The notes: generated by a model from the sequence alone, not told the origin. Counted from the stretch's first letter, positions 1 through 6,333 are shown. The stretch: DNA of 6,368 bases from Flavobacteriaceae bacterium (GCA_030590765.1 JAUVCP010000135.1:1-6368); one strand, 5' to 3'. Numbers and translations: made by a program.

Positions 1-122
1 CTATGGGCATTTCATCTAATAGATTAAAATCAACCGGTTTTGGTGAAAGCAAACCTTTGGATAATAATTCTACTCCTGAAGGAAAAGCGAATAACCGAAG
101 AGTAGAATTTGTAAAATTTTAA
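1..122 (+). CDS. OmpA-family outer-membrane protein, C-terminal end only
   Basis: This is the last 39 codons of a gene that begins left of the window; the first full codon is at position 3 and the stop is TAA at 120-122. The peptide reads GISSNRLKSTGFGESKP, then NNSTPEGKANNRRVEF. This is the classic end of the OmpA C-terminal peptidoglycan-binding domain: the G-x-G-E-x-x-P strand, then the T-x-E-G-x-x-x-NRRVE helix, whose arginine is near the peptidoglycan-contacting site in the family. The protein would sit in the outer membrane, or be tethered to it, and hold the cell wall through this domain. What precedes the domain (a beta-barrel, repeats or a lipoprotein signal) cannot be seen. The five exported-protein genes downstream lie on the same strand, the first 91 bases away, so co-transcription is possible. 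Confidence 0.9.
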   Translation, partial: MGISSNRLKSTGFGESKPLDNNSTPEGKANNRRVEFVKF

Positions 123-213
123 TAGATCAACAAAACAGTTAACCAATATTCATCTAATGACTTTAATTCCTTATCCCCTTATTTACAACCTTCTTTTTAA
201 AATAGTATTTCTG

Positions 214-798
214 ATGAATAAAAGCACAATTTTCACTTTCCTTTTGATCTTTATACTAGGATCACAGATTAGCATTTTTGCTCAAGAAAACAATCCTGAT
301 GAATTGATGGGAAAAGTTGGTCCGATGATGGAGCTTTTAATGAAATATGAAAATAATACAAAATCACCCAATCAAGAAGATTTTGATAAAATGCTTAATG
401 AAATGGGTATTATGGACGAAATTCAGAATGACAAAAGTGATTTGACCAAAGAAGATGCCTTTCAATTTATTAATGCATATATAAATGCTGATCAAGGAGA
501 AAAGATAGTAATTGATGAACAAAATGAAGGAGAAGTTATTGACTTTCTTAAGGAGATTGAAAAAGGAAAACAGGATGCCTTAACCCTTTTAAATGAAGCT
601 ACAACAGATGATAAAATGAGTAAAATGATGGAAGAGGAATCAAATGAATTATATAATTCTGGATTTTTTAGATCCAATTCTGTATGGTTTACCTATGATG
701 AATTTAAAGCATTGACTTTAAAGGAGTATCCAAAAGCAAAAGAAGGGCAAATCAAAGCAGCATATAATTATTTTATAGAAAAATTAGAAAACAATTAA
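214..798 (+). CDS. Small acidic, Met-rich secreted protein of unknown function
   Basis: The gene encodes 194 residues. An in-frame ATG at 157 exists, but the ATG at 214 is preferred because it puts a clean signal peptide at the N-terminus: N-K near the start, a hydrophobic core at about residues 6-17, and a cleavage site IFA|QENN with Gln24 as the first mature residue. The mature protein is strongly acidic and predicted mostly helical, with Met-rich stretches around residues 32-43 (LMGKVGPMMELLM), 60-67 and 135-139. The C-terminal 35 residues contain Trp158 and a motif TYDEFKALTLKEYP followed by a second helix with Tyr184 and Tyr186. This part resembles the tail of the lipoprotein at 2202-3029. 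No enzyme motif or membrane segment is visible after the signal peptide. I do not recognise the family. It is probably periplasmic or secreted and is the first gene of the exported-protein run. Confidence 0.8.
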   Translation: MNKSTIFTFLLIFILGSQISIFAQENNPDELMGKVGPMMELLMKYENNTKSPNQEDFDKMLNEMGIMDEIQNDKSDLTKEDAFQFINAYINADQGEKIVIDEQNEGEVIDFLKEIEKGKQDALTLLNEATTDDKMSKMMEEESNELYNSGFFRSNSVWFTYDEFKALTLKEYPKAKEGQIKAAYNYFIEKLENN

Positions 799-846
799 AA
801 AACAGGCTTTTAAACTTGTTTGAGATAATAAATTAAAACATTGGCT

Positions 847-2157
847 ATGAAAAGAACATTCATTTTATTTTTATTTTTATTTAGCAACATTTCTCTTAGT
901 GCCCAAGAGGGCAAAACCTATCAATCTATAGAAGAAGCATTAATAAATCCAGATCAGGTTTTTTTATTGGAATTGAGTGGTGAGGAAATTATTGAAATAC
1001 CAAGAACCATAAAGAAACTGGAAAATTTAAAATATCTTTCCATAGAAAATACACAACTTACAAGACTGCCAAAGGAAATAGGCAAACTTAAAAACCTGAC
1101 ATACCTTGATTTTAGGATGAATCATATTAAAAGTCTACCAAAATCTTTTAGTAAACTAAAAAATTTAAAGAGCATAAAACTTACGAATAGTAAGATTACA
1201 GAATTTCCGGAATCATTTGGAAAACTTATCAGCCTTGAAAGAATTACAATTACAATAACCGAGTTTGAAAAACTTCCAGAATCTATTGGGAAATTAATAA
1301 ACCTAAATTCTATAAACATTTCAACCAGTCAATTAACCAACCTTCCAAAATCTATTGGAGATCTTGAAAAACTTGAAGAATTAATGCTAGGGGGTAATAA
1401 AATAACTGTTTTACCTGAGTCTATAGGAAATCTAACAAATCTTAAAATTTTATTTTTAATTGATAATCAGCTTACTACATTACCAACATCTATAGACAAG
1501 TTAACCAATCTTAAGGAGCTAAATATTAGTACTAATCAACTTAAAGATTTACCGGAATCTATTGGTAAACTAACAAAATTAAGAGTGTTGGATGCGGGTG
1601 GAAATACCTTGACCAATTTACCTGAATATATTACAAATCTTAAGGGATTGACAACCCTTAATCTTGGGGGAAATCAATTAAAGACACTCCTTGATTCTTT
1701 TGGAAATCTTACGGCACTGTATTCGTTGAATTTATATGGAAATCAACTTGAAGCGCTTCCTGAATCTTTTGGGAACCTTCCCAATCTTCAAGAATTATAT
1801 CTTACAAGAAATAAATTAAACAGCTTACCTGAATCTTTTGGAAATATGACCAATTTAAGGATGCTATATGCTGATAAGAATCAATTGATATCTCTTCCGG
1901 ATTCCTTTGTGAAATTAGGAAATATATCCGCCTTAAAATTGAGTGAAAATCATCTTACAACTCTTCCTGAATCCATTGGTGAAATGACCAGATTGAGCAG
2001 TCTTGAAGTTGATAATAATCAACTAACTGGTTTACCGGAATCCATTGGAAAACTGAAAGATCTATATAGAGTTCAAATATCAGAAAACCAGTTAAAAAGG
2101 GAAGAAATGCAAAAATTAATGACCTTATTGCCTGATTGTGATTGGTCATTTGAATAA
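847..2157 (+). CDS. Secreted leucine-rich repeat protein with 16 repeats of 23 residues
   Basis: The gene encodes 436 residues. The reading frame opens at a TTG at 841, but the ATG at 847 gives the better signal peptide (MKRTF, hydrophobic core, SLSA|QEGK), so it is taken as the start. After a short cap (about residues 23-47) there are sixteen consecutive 23-residue repeats with the pattern LxxLPxSIGxL followed by xxLxxLxLxxN. The protein ends in a 21-residue cap, LKREEMQKLMTLLPDCDWSFE in part, which contains the LLPDC element often seen closing such proteins. The repeat length matches the SHOC2/Leptospira-type bacterial LRRs, not the 20-22-residue YopM/IpaH type. LRR solenoids bind proteins or glycans; the partner is unknown. 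No enzymatic domain, membrane anchor or T9SS C-terminal domain is seen. It lies 48 bases after the preceding gene and 44 before the next, in an apparent operon of exported proteins. Confidence 0.93.
   Translation: MKRTFILFLFLFSNISLSAQEGKTYQSIEEALINPDQVFLLELSGEEIIEIPRTIKKLENLKYLSIENTQLTRLPKEIGKLKNLTYLDFRMNHIKSLPKSFSKLKNLKSIKLTNSKITEFPESFGKLISLERITITITEFEKLPESIGKLINLNSINISTSQLTNLPKSIGDLEKLEELMLGGNKITVLPESIGNLTNLKILFLIDNQLTTLPTSIDKLTNLKELNISTNQLKDLPESIGKLTKLRVLDAGGNTLTNLPEYITNLKGLTTLNLGGNQLKTLLDSFGNLTALYSLNLYGNQLEALPESFGNLPNLQELYLTRNKLNSLPESFGNMTNLRMLYADKNQLISLPDSFVKLGNISALKLSENHLTTLPESIGEMTRLSSLEVDNNQLTGLPESIGKLKDLYRVQISENQLKREEMQKLMTLLPDCDWSFE
988..2091 (+). repeat. Sixteen in-frame 69-base units encoding the LRR solenoid
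   Basis: The DNA is an uninterrupted array of sixteen 69-base units with no indel, each coding for 23 residues. The units have diverged at DNA level, so the array is old and not a recent slippage expansion. Units 2 and 6-16 keep the structural Asn near the end of the repeat. Units 1, 3, 4 and 5 have Thr or Ser there instead. In unit 11 the usual Leu-Pro is Leu-Leu (codon CTT at 1690-1692), one base away from a proline codon. Confidence 0.92.
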
Positions 2158-2201
2158 AAATAATTAGAGTTAAAACGTTAAATTTAAAACAATTATAAAT
2201 T

Positions 2202-3029
2202 ATGAAAAAATTTGCAATAGTATTGTCCATAGCCCTGCTTTTAGTTGGCTGCGGTAAAAGTGAATCAGAGAAAGCTGTAGATAATAAATACAAACGTTAC
2301 CCTGTTGAATCAGGTATTGTAAAATATAAAACAACCATAAAAGGAAAAGTAATGGGGTCTAACATTTCCGGAAATGGAGAGTCAACGTTATACTTTAAAA
2401 ATTATGGTGCATTAGAATTGACAGAAGATCAATCTACTCAAACAACCGAGATCAATATTTTTGGCAAAAAGAATAAAACAGAAGAAAGTAACCACTCCAT
2501 GACTAAAATGGAGAATGTTGGTGCTACCATGCTAAAAGGTGTGGATGTAAACAAAGTTGGAAAAGAAATGCTGGAAACCATGGGTGGAAAAAAAATAGGT
2601 GATGAAAAATTCAAAGGTTATGATTGTGAAGTTTGGGATCTAAACGGTAGCAAACAATATTTCTATAAAGGAATTCCTTTGAGAAGTGAAGTAGAGATGA
2701 TGGGTATCACAACAATTACCGAAGCAACATCAGTAAAATTTGACACAAAAGTATCAGATAGTAAATTTAAACTTCCTGATTTTGAGGTTGTTGAAATTGA
2801 AAATATGATGGGTAGCGAGAGTATAGATGAAATGATGAATAGTGAAGAATTTCAAGATGATATGGAAGACGTAAAAGAAAATATGGATGCTTTAAGTAAA
2901 ATGAGTTTTAAAGAATGGAAAAAAATGGCACAAGAAAATGATCCTGAAATGGCAGAAATGAGCGATGAAGAATTACGTCAAACTTATGATATGATACAAC
3001 AAATGATAAAATTGAGAAAAGGGAATTAA
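2202..3029 (+). CDS. Lipoprotein with beta-rich domain and Met-rich acidic C-terminal tail
   Basis: The gene encodes 275 residues. The N-terminus MKKFAIVLSIALLLVGC is a type II signal peptide with lipobox LVGC and lipidated Cys17; the following GKSESE gives a charged linker. Residues about 35-197 alternate polar and hydrophobic residues as in beta-sheet proteins. They include GDEKFKGYDCEVWDLNG, then YFYKGIPLRSEVEMMG and a closing FKLPDFE. This layout recalls DUF4412-like or LolA-fold lipoproteins, but that is a resemblance from memory and not a firm assignment. Residues 200-275 form a separate helical tail containing 12 of the protein's 21 methionines among many Glu and Asp. Its end, SFKEWKKMAQENDPEM and onward, resembles the C-terminus of the protein at 214-798. 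It is likely anchored in the outer membrane, either facing the periplasm or surface-exposed. The function is unknown. Confidence 0.85.
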   Translation: MKKFAIVLSIALLLVGCGKSESEKAVDNKYKRYPVESGIVKYKTTIKGKVMGSNISGNGESTLYFKNYGALELTEDQSTQTTEINIFGKKNKTEESNHSMTKMENVGATMLKGVDVNKVGKEMLETMGGKKIGDEKFKGYDCEVWDLNGSKQYFYKGIPLRSEVEMMGITTITEATSVKFDTKVSDSKFKLPDFEVVEIENMMGSESIDEMMNSEEFQDDMEDVKENMDALSKMSFKEWKKMAQENDPEMAEMSDEELRQTYDMIQQMIKLRKGN

Positions 3030-3073
3030 TAAAAAACAGCAGTAATCTATAAAACACAAAAAAATTAAAAATC

Positions 3074-4006
3074 ATGAAAAGAACTATTCTAATAACTCTA
3101 TTCTTACTATTTATAATAAATATTAATGCACAGGATAATCATCCAATAATCGGCACTTGGCAATTAACCACTGTAGAGGTTGACGGAGAAACCAAAGATG
3201 GTTTTCAAGCTGTTTGGATCTTTGAAAATGAAGGGGTTTTTAAAGCAGCAAGATCAGTATCCGGAGATGTTATCCCAGTAGGAACATGGAAATGCGATAA
3301 AGAACGTAAAATTCTTATTATGAAAAGCGAAATTGACAAAGATTTTAATGGGGAAGCGATGGTGTTGAATCTTAAAGATGATAAATTATCGTATAAAAAA
3401 GATGATGCAATTTTAAGTTTTACAAAAACGGAAATGTCAAAACCAGATACTACTCCTATTCCAGAATTAAGTTTTACATATAAAGATTTTTTGGATGAAG
3501 ATGGTGGAGATAAATATCTTGAAGATGGAATCAAATTACCATGGACAATTGATCAGGTTTATGTAGAAATGAAAAATATAAAAGAAATCGTTTATCATAT
3601 CGATCATTTTGTAACAAATAAAGGGAAAACAGATTCATGGACAAATAGTTATAAAACAGAATTCCTATCTGATAACGAGTTAAATATTAGAGAATATTCT
3701 TATTTTCAAAAGGATTATGTTGAGGATGATGATGTTTTTCCGCTTGACGACGAAACTCAAGGGCAAATGACATTTTTCCCACAAGATGAACCGGAATATT
3801 TTAGAGTTGTTGGAGAAGACAATTTTAAAACAGATCTAGGTATTTTTAAGTGTACTATTGTAGAAGGAATTGGAGACTCAGATAAGAAATTAAAATACTG
3901 GATGATCAATGATAAACCAGGTGTTTATGCGAAAATTATCATTGTGAAAGATGAAGGAAATCCATTTGATTATACCAATGTATATATATTAAAAGAGATC
4001 AAATAA
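3074..4006 (+). CDS. Secreted protein, lipocalin-like N-terminal domain plus unknown C-terminal domain
   Basis: The gene encodes 310 residues. The signal peptide MKRTILITLFLLFIININA is followed by Gln20 at the predicted mature end. Residues about 25-117 fit the bacterial lipocalin-like pattern: IIGTWQLTTVEVDG at the start, WIFENEGVFKA for the next strands, then GTWKCDKERKILIM and a final strand DAILSFTK. Such small beta-barrels usually bind hydrophobic ligands or act structurally. After a Pro-rich linker (about 122-131) comes a second beta-rich domain to residue 310. It is very acidic around 216-226 (a DDD and DDE cluster) and has a recognisable close, LGIFKCTIVEG then KYWMINDKPGVYAKIII. I cannot name this second domain. 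Cys74 and Cys260 are the only mature cysteines, one per domain, so a disulfide between domains is possible. It precedes the small lipoprotein gene by 13 bases, which suggests coupled expression. Confidence 0.85.
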   Translation: MKRTILITLFLLFIININAQDNHPIIGTWQLTTVEVDGETKDGFQAVWIFENEGVFKAARSVSGDVIPVGTWKCDKERKILIMKSEIDKDFNGEAMVLNLKDDKLSYKKDDAILSFTKTEMSKPDTTPIPELSFTYKDFLDEDGGDKYLEDGIKLPWTIDQVYVEMKNIKEIVYHIDHFVTNKGKTDSWTNSYKTEFLSDNELNIREYSYFQKDYVEDDDVFPLDDETQGQMTFFPQDEPEYFRVVGEDNFKTDLGIFKCTIVEGIGDSDKKLKYWMINDKPGVYAKIIIVKDEGNPFDYTNVYILKEIK

Positions 4007-4019
4007 AAAAATAAGGATC

Positions 4020-4493
4020 ATGAAACAATTAACAAAAATAGTCTTTTTGCTATTAGTTGCCCTGTTAATAAGTTCCTGTAACAGCAAAAAAGAGAAACGA
4101 AATCCGGATTTTTTAAAACCTCTTCAAATAGAAATTCCAAAAGAGCTATCCAACAATAAAGATGCTATTGATTTTATCAAATCTTCAGAAAATGCAATCA
4201 ATGAATTTTCTGATAATATTGAAGAATTGGCATTGGATGGTAAAGATGTTCTTTTTAAAGATGTGGATGAAATGGGAGCTGTAGATAAGATCAAACTGGG
4301 GAAAATGGCTGTTCAATTTGTTTCAAATTCTACCCAGTTAGCTGGAGTATTGGAAGATGCCCAAAAGTATGTTGAAAAGGCACAAGCAAATGGCTTAGAT
4401 GAAAATCAGATAAAATCTTTGGAAATAATTGAAAAAACTGTAGAGAACAGAATAATAGAGATCAATAATAAATACAAGGATTATTTTAATTGA
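4020..4493 (+). CDS. Small helical lipoprotein of unknown function
   Basis: The gene encodes 157 residues. The N-terminus has a hydrophobic core ending in the lipobox LISSC with lipidated Cys20, followed by a basic stretch NSKKEKRNPD. From about residue 40 to the end the sequence looks fully alpha-helical, with heptad-like spacing of Ile, Leu and Val and two glycine breaks (near Gly74 and Gly125). No cysteine besides Cys20, no metal-binding cluster and no enzymatic motif are visible. The ATG at 4020 is the natural start because it begins the signal peptide; an AAGGA at 4014-4018 lies too close to the ATG to be a normal ribosome site. It is the last gene of the + strand run and converges on moaC. 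I do not recognise the family. Confidence 0.83.
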   Translation: MKQLTKIVFLLLVALLISSCNSKKEKRNPDFLKPLQIEIPKELSNNKDAIDFIKSSENAINEFSDNIEELALDGKDVLFKDVDEMGAVDKIKLGKMAVQFVSNSTQLAGVLEDAQKYVEKAQANGLDENQIKSLEIIEKTVENRIIEINNKYKDYFN

Positions 4494-4522
4494 CACAATA
4501 GCAATGTAGACGTAGTTTTTCG

Positions 4523-4556
4523 AAATGGAGTATACCTTAGGTTGCTCCGTTTTATT
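4523..4556 (+). terminator. Possible terminator hairpin between converging genes
   Basis: AAATGGAG at 4523-4530 pairs with CTCCGTTT at 4545-4552 (eight pairs, one of them T-G) around a 14-base loop. ACC and GGT inside the loop could add three more pairs. A T-rich run follows on the + strand, so the hairpin would end the exported-protein operon. The right arm overlaps the moaC stop codon. On the - strand no T run follows, so action in both directions is uncertain. Confidence 0.45.
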
Positions 4557-5022
4557 TTATATCGGACTTTCCACCGATCTTTTTTAAAAGTCGTGTGTCT
4601 TTTATAATCATTTTTTGTGAAATAGCTTTACACATATCATAAACGGTAAGGGCAGCAACACTTGCACCAGTCAGGGCTTCCATTTCTACCCCGGTTTTAC
4701 CATCGATTTCAACAGCACAAAGAATTTCAATATTTTCATTGTCCAGAATTTCAATATTGATATCAATTCCATTAATGATCAATGGGTGGCACATGGGTAT
4801 TAGTTCGGAAGTCTTTTTAACTGCCTGAATTCCTGCAATGATCGCTGTTTGAAATACCGGTCCTTTTTTGGTAGTTAATTCATCTTCATTAAATAGAGAA
4901 ATAATTTCGGTTCCTAAAAACATTTCTGTACGGGCAGTAGCTTTTCTGTTGGTTACTTTCTTATCACCAACATTGACCATTTTTGGTTGGTTTTTATCAT
5001 CTAAATGTGTGAAACTGTTCAA
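4552..5022 (-). CDS. moaC: Cyclic pyranopterin monophosphate synthase MoaC
   Basis: MoaC works in the cytoplasm in molybdenum-cofactor synthesis. It converts the product of the radical-SAM enzyme MoaA into cyclic pyranopterin monophosphate. The 156 residues match the family over full length: MVNVGDKKVTNRKATA near the start, KKGPVFQTAIIAGIQAVKK, ELIPMCHPL, GVEMEALTGASVAALTVYDM and a closing LLKKIGGKS. Residues corresponding to E. coli Lys51, His77, Glu112, Glu114, Asp128 and Lys131 are present as Lys53, His79, Glu113, Glu115, Asp129 and Lys132, so the enzyme should be active. The start is a TTG at 5020-5022. It is chosen because NSFTHLDDKN aligns with the E. coli N-terminus; the first ATG (4978-4980) would remove 14 residues, and no ATG lies between the upstream stop and the TTG. 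It is downstream of moeA, 84 bases away, and probably co-transcribed. Confidence 0.97.
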   Translation of the reverse strand: MNSFTHLDDKNQPKMVNVGDKKVTNRKATARTEMFLGTEIISLFNEDELTTKKGPVFQTAIIAGIQAVKKTSELIPMCHPLIINGIDINIEILDNENIEILCAVEIDGKTGVEMEALTGASVAALTVYDMCKAISQKMIIKDTRLLKKIGGKSDIK

Positions 5023-5070
5023 AATAGTCGATTTAATTATTTTTCTAAATTATGTATTTCCTTAATTCTT

Positions 5071-5097
5071 GAGATTCCTGTCTGGGCAGGAATGACA
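5071..5097. repeat. REP-like small inverted repeat between moeA and moaC
   Basis: ATTCCTG at 5074-5080 and CAGGAAT at 5087-5093 form a perfect 7-base inverted repeat around a six-base spacer. Read on the - strand, the flanks are TGTC on the left and CTC on the right. This gives the TCATTCCTG-spacer-CAGGAATC layout of a repeat class found dispersed between genes in many bacteria (the neisserial dRS3 element, ATTCCC-N8-GGGAAT, is a relative in form). In the moeA-moaC transcript it would form a hairpin, but no T run follows, so it is not a typical terminator. Confidence 0.7.
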
Positions 5098-5106
5098 TCT
5101 TCTTAA

Positions 5107-6297
5107 CTACCTATATTCGATCAAAGGAAACACCTCTCCTTTACTAAAAGATTGCTTCCCAGTTGGTAATTCAATAAAGGCATCATTATCAACTAAATTA
5201 GCAAGATCACCTGAGCCATGTCCTGCTATGGGATTTGCTAATAGCTGTCCGTTCTTATTTTCTAATTTTACCTGTAAAAAGTAAGTGAGATCAGGTTTGA
5301 AATTAAAATCCTTTGCCAGAATTGCAAAATTATTATTTTGATAATTGAGTCCTGCTGATCTTTGAAACCATGGGTAAAAATACTTCATACAACTTACAAA
5401 AGTGGAAACAGGATTACCTGGAAAAGCAAAAACGGTTGTATCTTCTTTTTTACCAAACCAAAACGGCTTACCAGGGCGCTGACGAACTTTATGAAACAAT
5501 TTTTCTACACCAAGTTCATCTAAGACTTCAGGTAGGTAATCAAATTTTCCCTTGCTTACAGCTCCGCTAAAAAGTAAGACGTCATAATTATTTAATATCT
5601 TTTCAATTTTTTGCTTAAGAAGAGGTTTATCATCTGCAATATGTATCGTATCCGCTTTGATGTTTATCCTGTCAAGAATAGCAACTAGCGTATGAATATT
5701 ACTTCTTCTAATCTGGTAATCAGCCGGAGTTTGATCGATTTCAACCAATTCATCACCGGTAGAGATCAACATCACTTTCGGATTTCTAGCAACTTGTACA
5801 GTATTTTTTCCTACCGTTGCCAATACTCCAATTTCAGCAGCAGAAATAATTGTGTTTTTTGATATTAAAATTTCTTCTTTTTTTCTATCCAATCCTTTGC
5901 GATGGATATTTTGAAAATATTTGATATCATTGGTGTTTACTTTTGCAACACCATTTTTAATCTCCACCAATTCATATGGAATTACCGCTTCTGAATTTAC
6001 CGGAGCCATGGCTCCCGTCATTACTTCAATACAATTGATTGGATCTTCCAATGTCAATTGTGGACTCCCGGCTGCCTGTACTCCTTCAATTTTAAATTTT
6101 CGAATACCTTTATTAAACGGCTCCACTGTTATAGCTATACCATCCATACTTGCACGATGAAAAGGAGGAAAATCTCTGTCAGCTACAATTTCTTCTTTTA
6201 AAATCCTGCCCAGCGAATCTTTAAAATCAATTTTTTCAACACCAAAATCTTCTGTTTGGGTTAAAATTATTTCCAATGCTTTTTCTGATGTGATCAT
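5107..6297 (-). CDS. moeA: Molybdopterin molybdenumtransferase MoeA
   Basis: MoeA inserts molybdate into adenylylated molybdopterin, the last step in making basic Mo cofactor, in the cytoplasm. The 396 residues match the family in length and order. An N-terminal domain holds DRDFPPFHRASMDGIAI (Asp52, equivalent to E. coli Asp59) and VMTGAMAP. The central MPT-binding domain holds STGDEL (Glu183), then SGAVSKGKFDYLPEVL (Asp253), RPGKPFWFG and FAFPGNPVSTF. A C-terminal beta domain with GHGSGD ends at residue 396. Two family positions differ from the common form: SGA replaces SGG, and RPGKP replaces KPGKP; both look like tolerable variants. The ATG at 6295-6297 is a natural start, since the helix ITSEKALEIIL opens most members. 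It is the upstream gene of a pair with moaC. Other cofactor genes, if clustered, lie right of the window. Confidence 0.97.
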   Translation of the reverse strand: MITSEKALEIILTQTEDFGVEKIDFKDSLGRILKEEIVADRDFPPFHRASMDGIAITVEPFNKGIRKFKIEGVQAAGSPQLTLEDPINCIEVMTGAMAPVNSEAVIPYELVEIKNGVAKVNTNDIKYFQNIHRKGLDRKKEEILISKNTIISAAEIGVLATVGKNTVQVARNPKVMLISTGDELVEIDQTPADYQIRRSNIHTLVAILDRINIKADTIHIADDKPLLKQKIEKILNNYDVLLFSGAVSKGKFDYLPEVLDELGVEKLFHKVRQRPGKPFWFGKKEDTTVFAFPGNPVSTFVSCMKYFYPWFQRSAGLNYQNNNFAILAKDFNFKPDLTYFLQVKLENKNGQLLANPIAGHGSGDLANLVDNDAFIELPTGKQSFSKGEVFPLIEYR

Positions 6298-6305
6298 TTT
6301 TATTA

Positions 6306-6333
6306 ATTCAAAATTTAAGATTCAAAATTGAAA
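6306..6333. repeat. Degenerate 14-base tandem repeat upstream of moeA
   Basis: ATTCAAAATTTAAG (6306-6319) is followed directly by ATTCAAAATTGAAA (6320-6333), 14-base units that differ at two positions. The second unit contains TTCAA-AA-TTGAA, a near-perfect inverted repeat. The array lies 9 bases from the moeA start codon, within the untranslated leader or promoter. It may be a simple AT-rich expansion or a binding site; nothing here decides between these. Confidence 0.55.

Noticed and set aside
157..213. Upstream in-frame ATG giving a 213-residue version of the first secreted protein
   Set aside because: It would put 19 extra residues in front of a complete signal peptide that starts naturally at the ATG at 214.
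406..465. EF-hand-like loop in the acidic protein (around NDKSDLTKED)
   Set aside because: Residues at ligand positions 1, 3, 5 and 12 do not fit, and the central glycine is absent.
800..821. Hairpin AAACAGG / CTTGTTT after the first secreted-protein gene, considered as a terminator
   Set aside because: The stem is AT-rich, has one G-T pair and an eight-base loop, and is not followed by a T run.
841..846. TTG start for the LRR protein
   Set aside because: The ATG two codons later begins a standard signal peptide (MKRT), the same opening as the gene at 3074.
2169..2183. GTTAAAA and GTTAAAT direct repeats upstream of the 2202 gene, considered as an operator
   Set aside because: In an A/T-rich 44-base gap such a pair is easily chance, and no matching site is seen before the other genes.
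5045..5052. TAATTTAG on the - strand as a -7 box for moaC
   Set aside because: It has one mismatch to TAnnTTTG and no TTG box at the proper distance upstream.
5370..5570. Open frame on the + strand within moeA, and other antisense frames over the genes
   Set aside because: They lie inside well-supported genes, have no family motifs or export signals, and look like frame shadows of low-complexity coding sequence.
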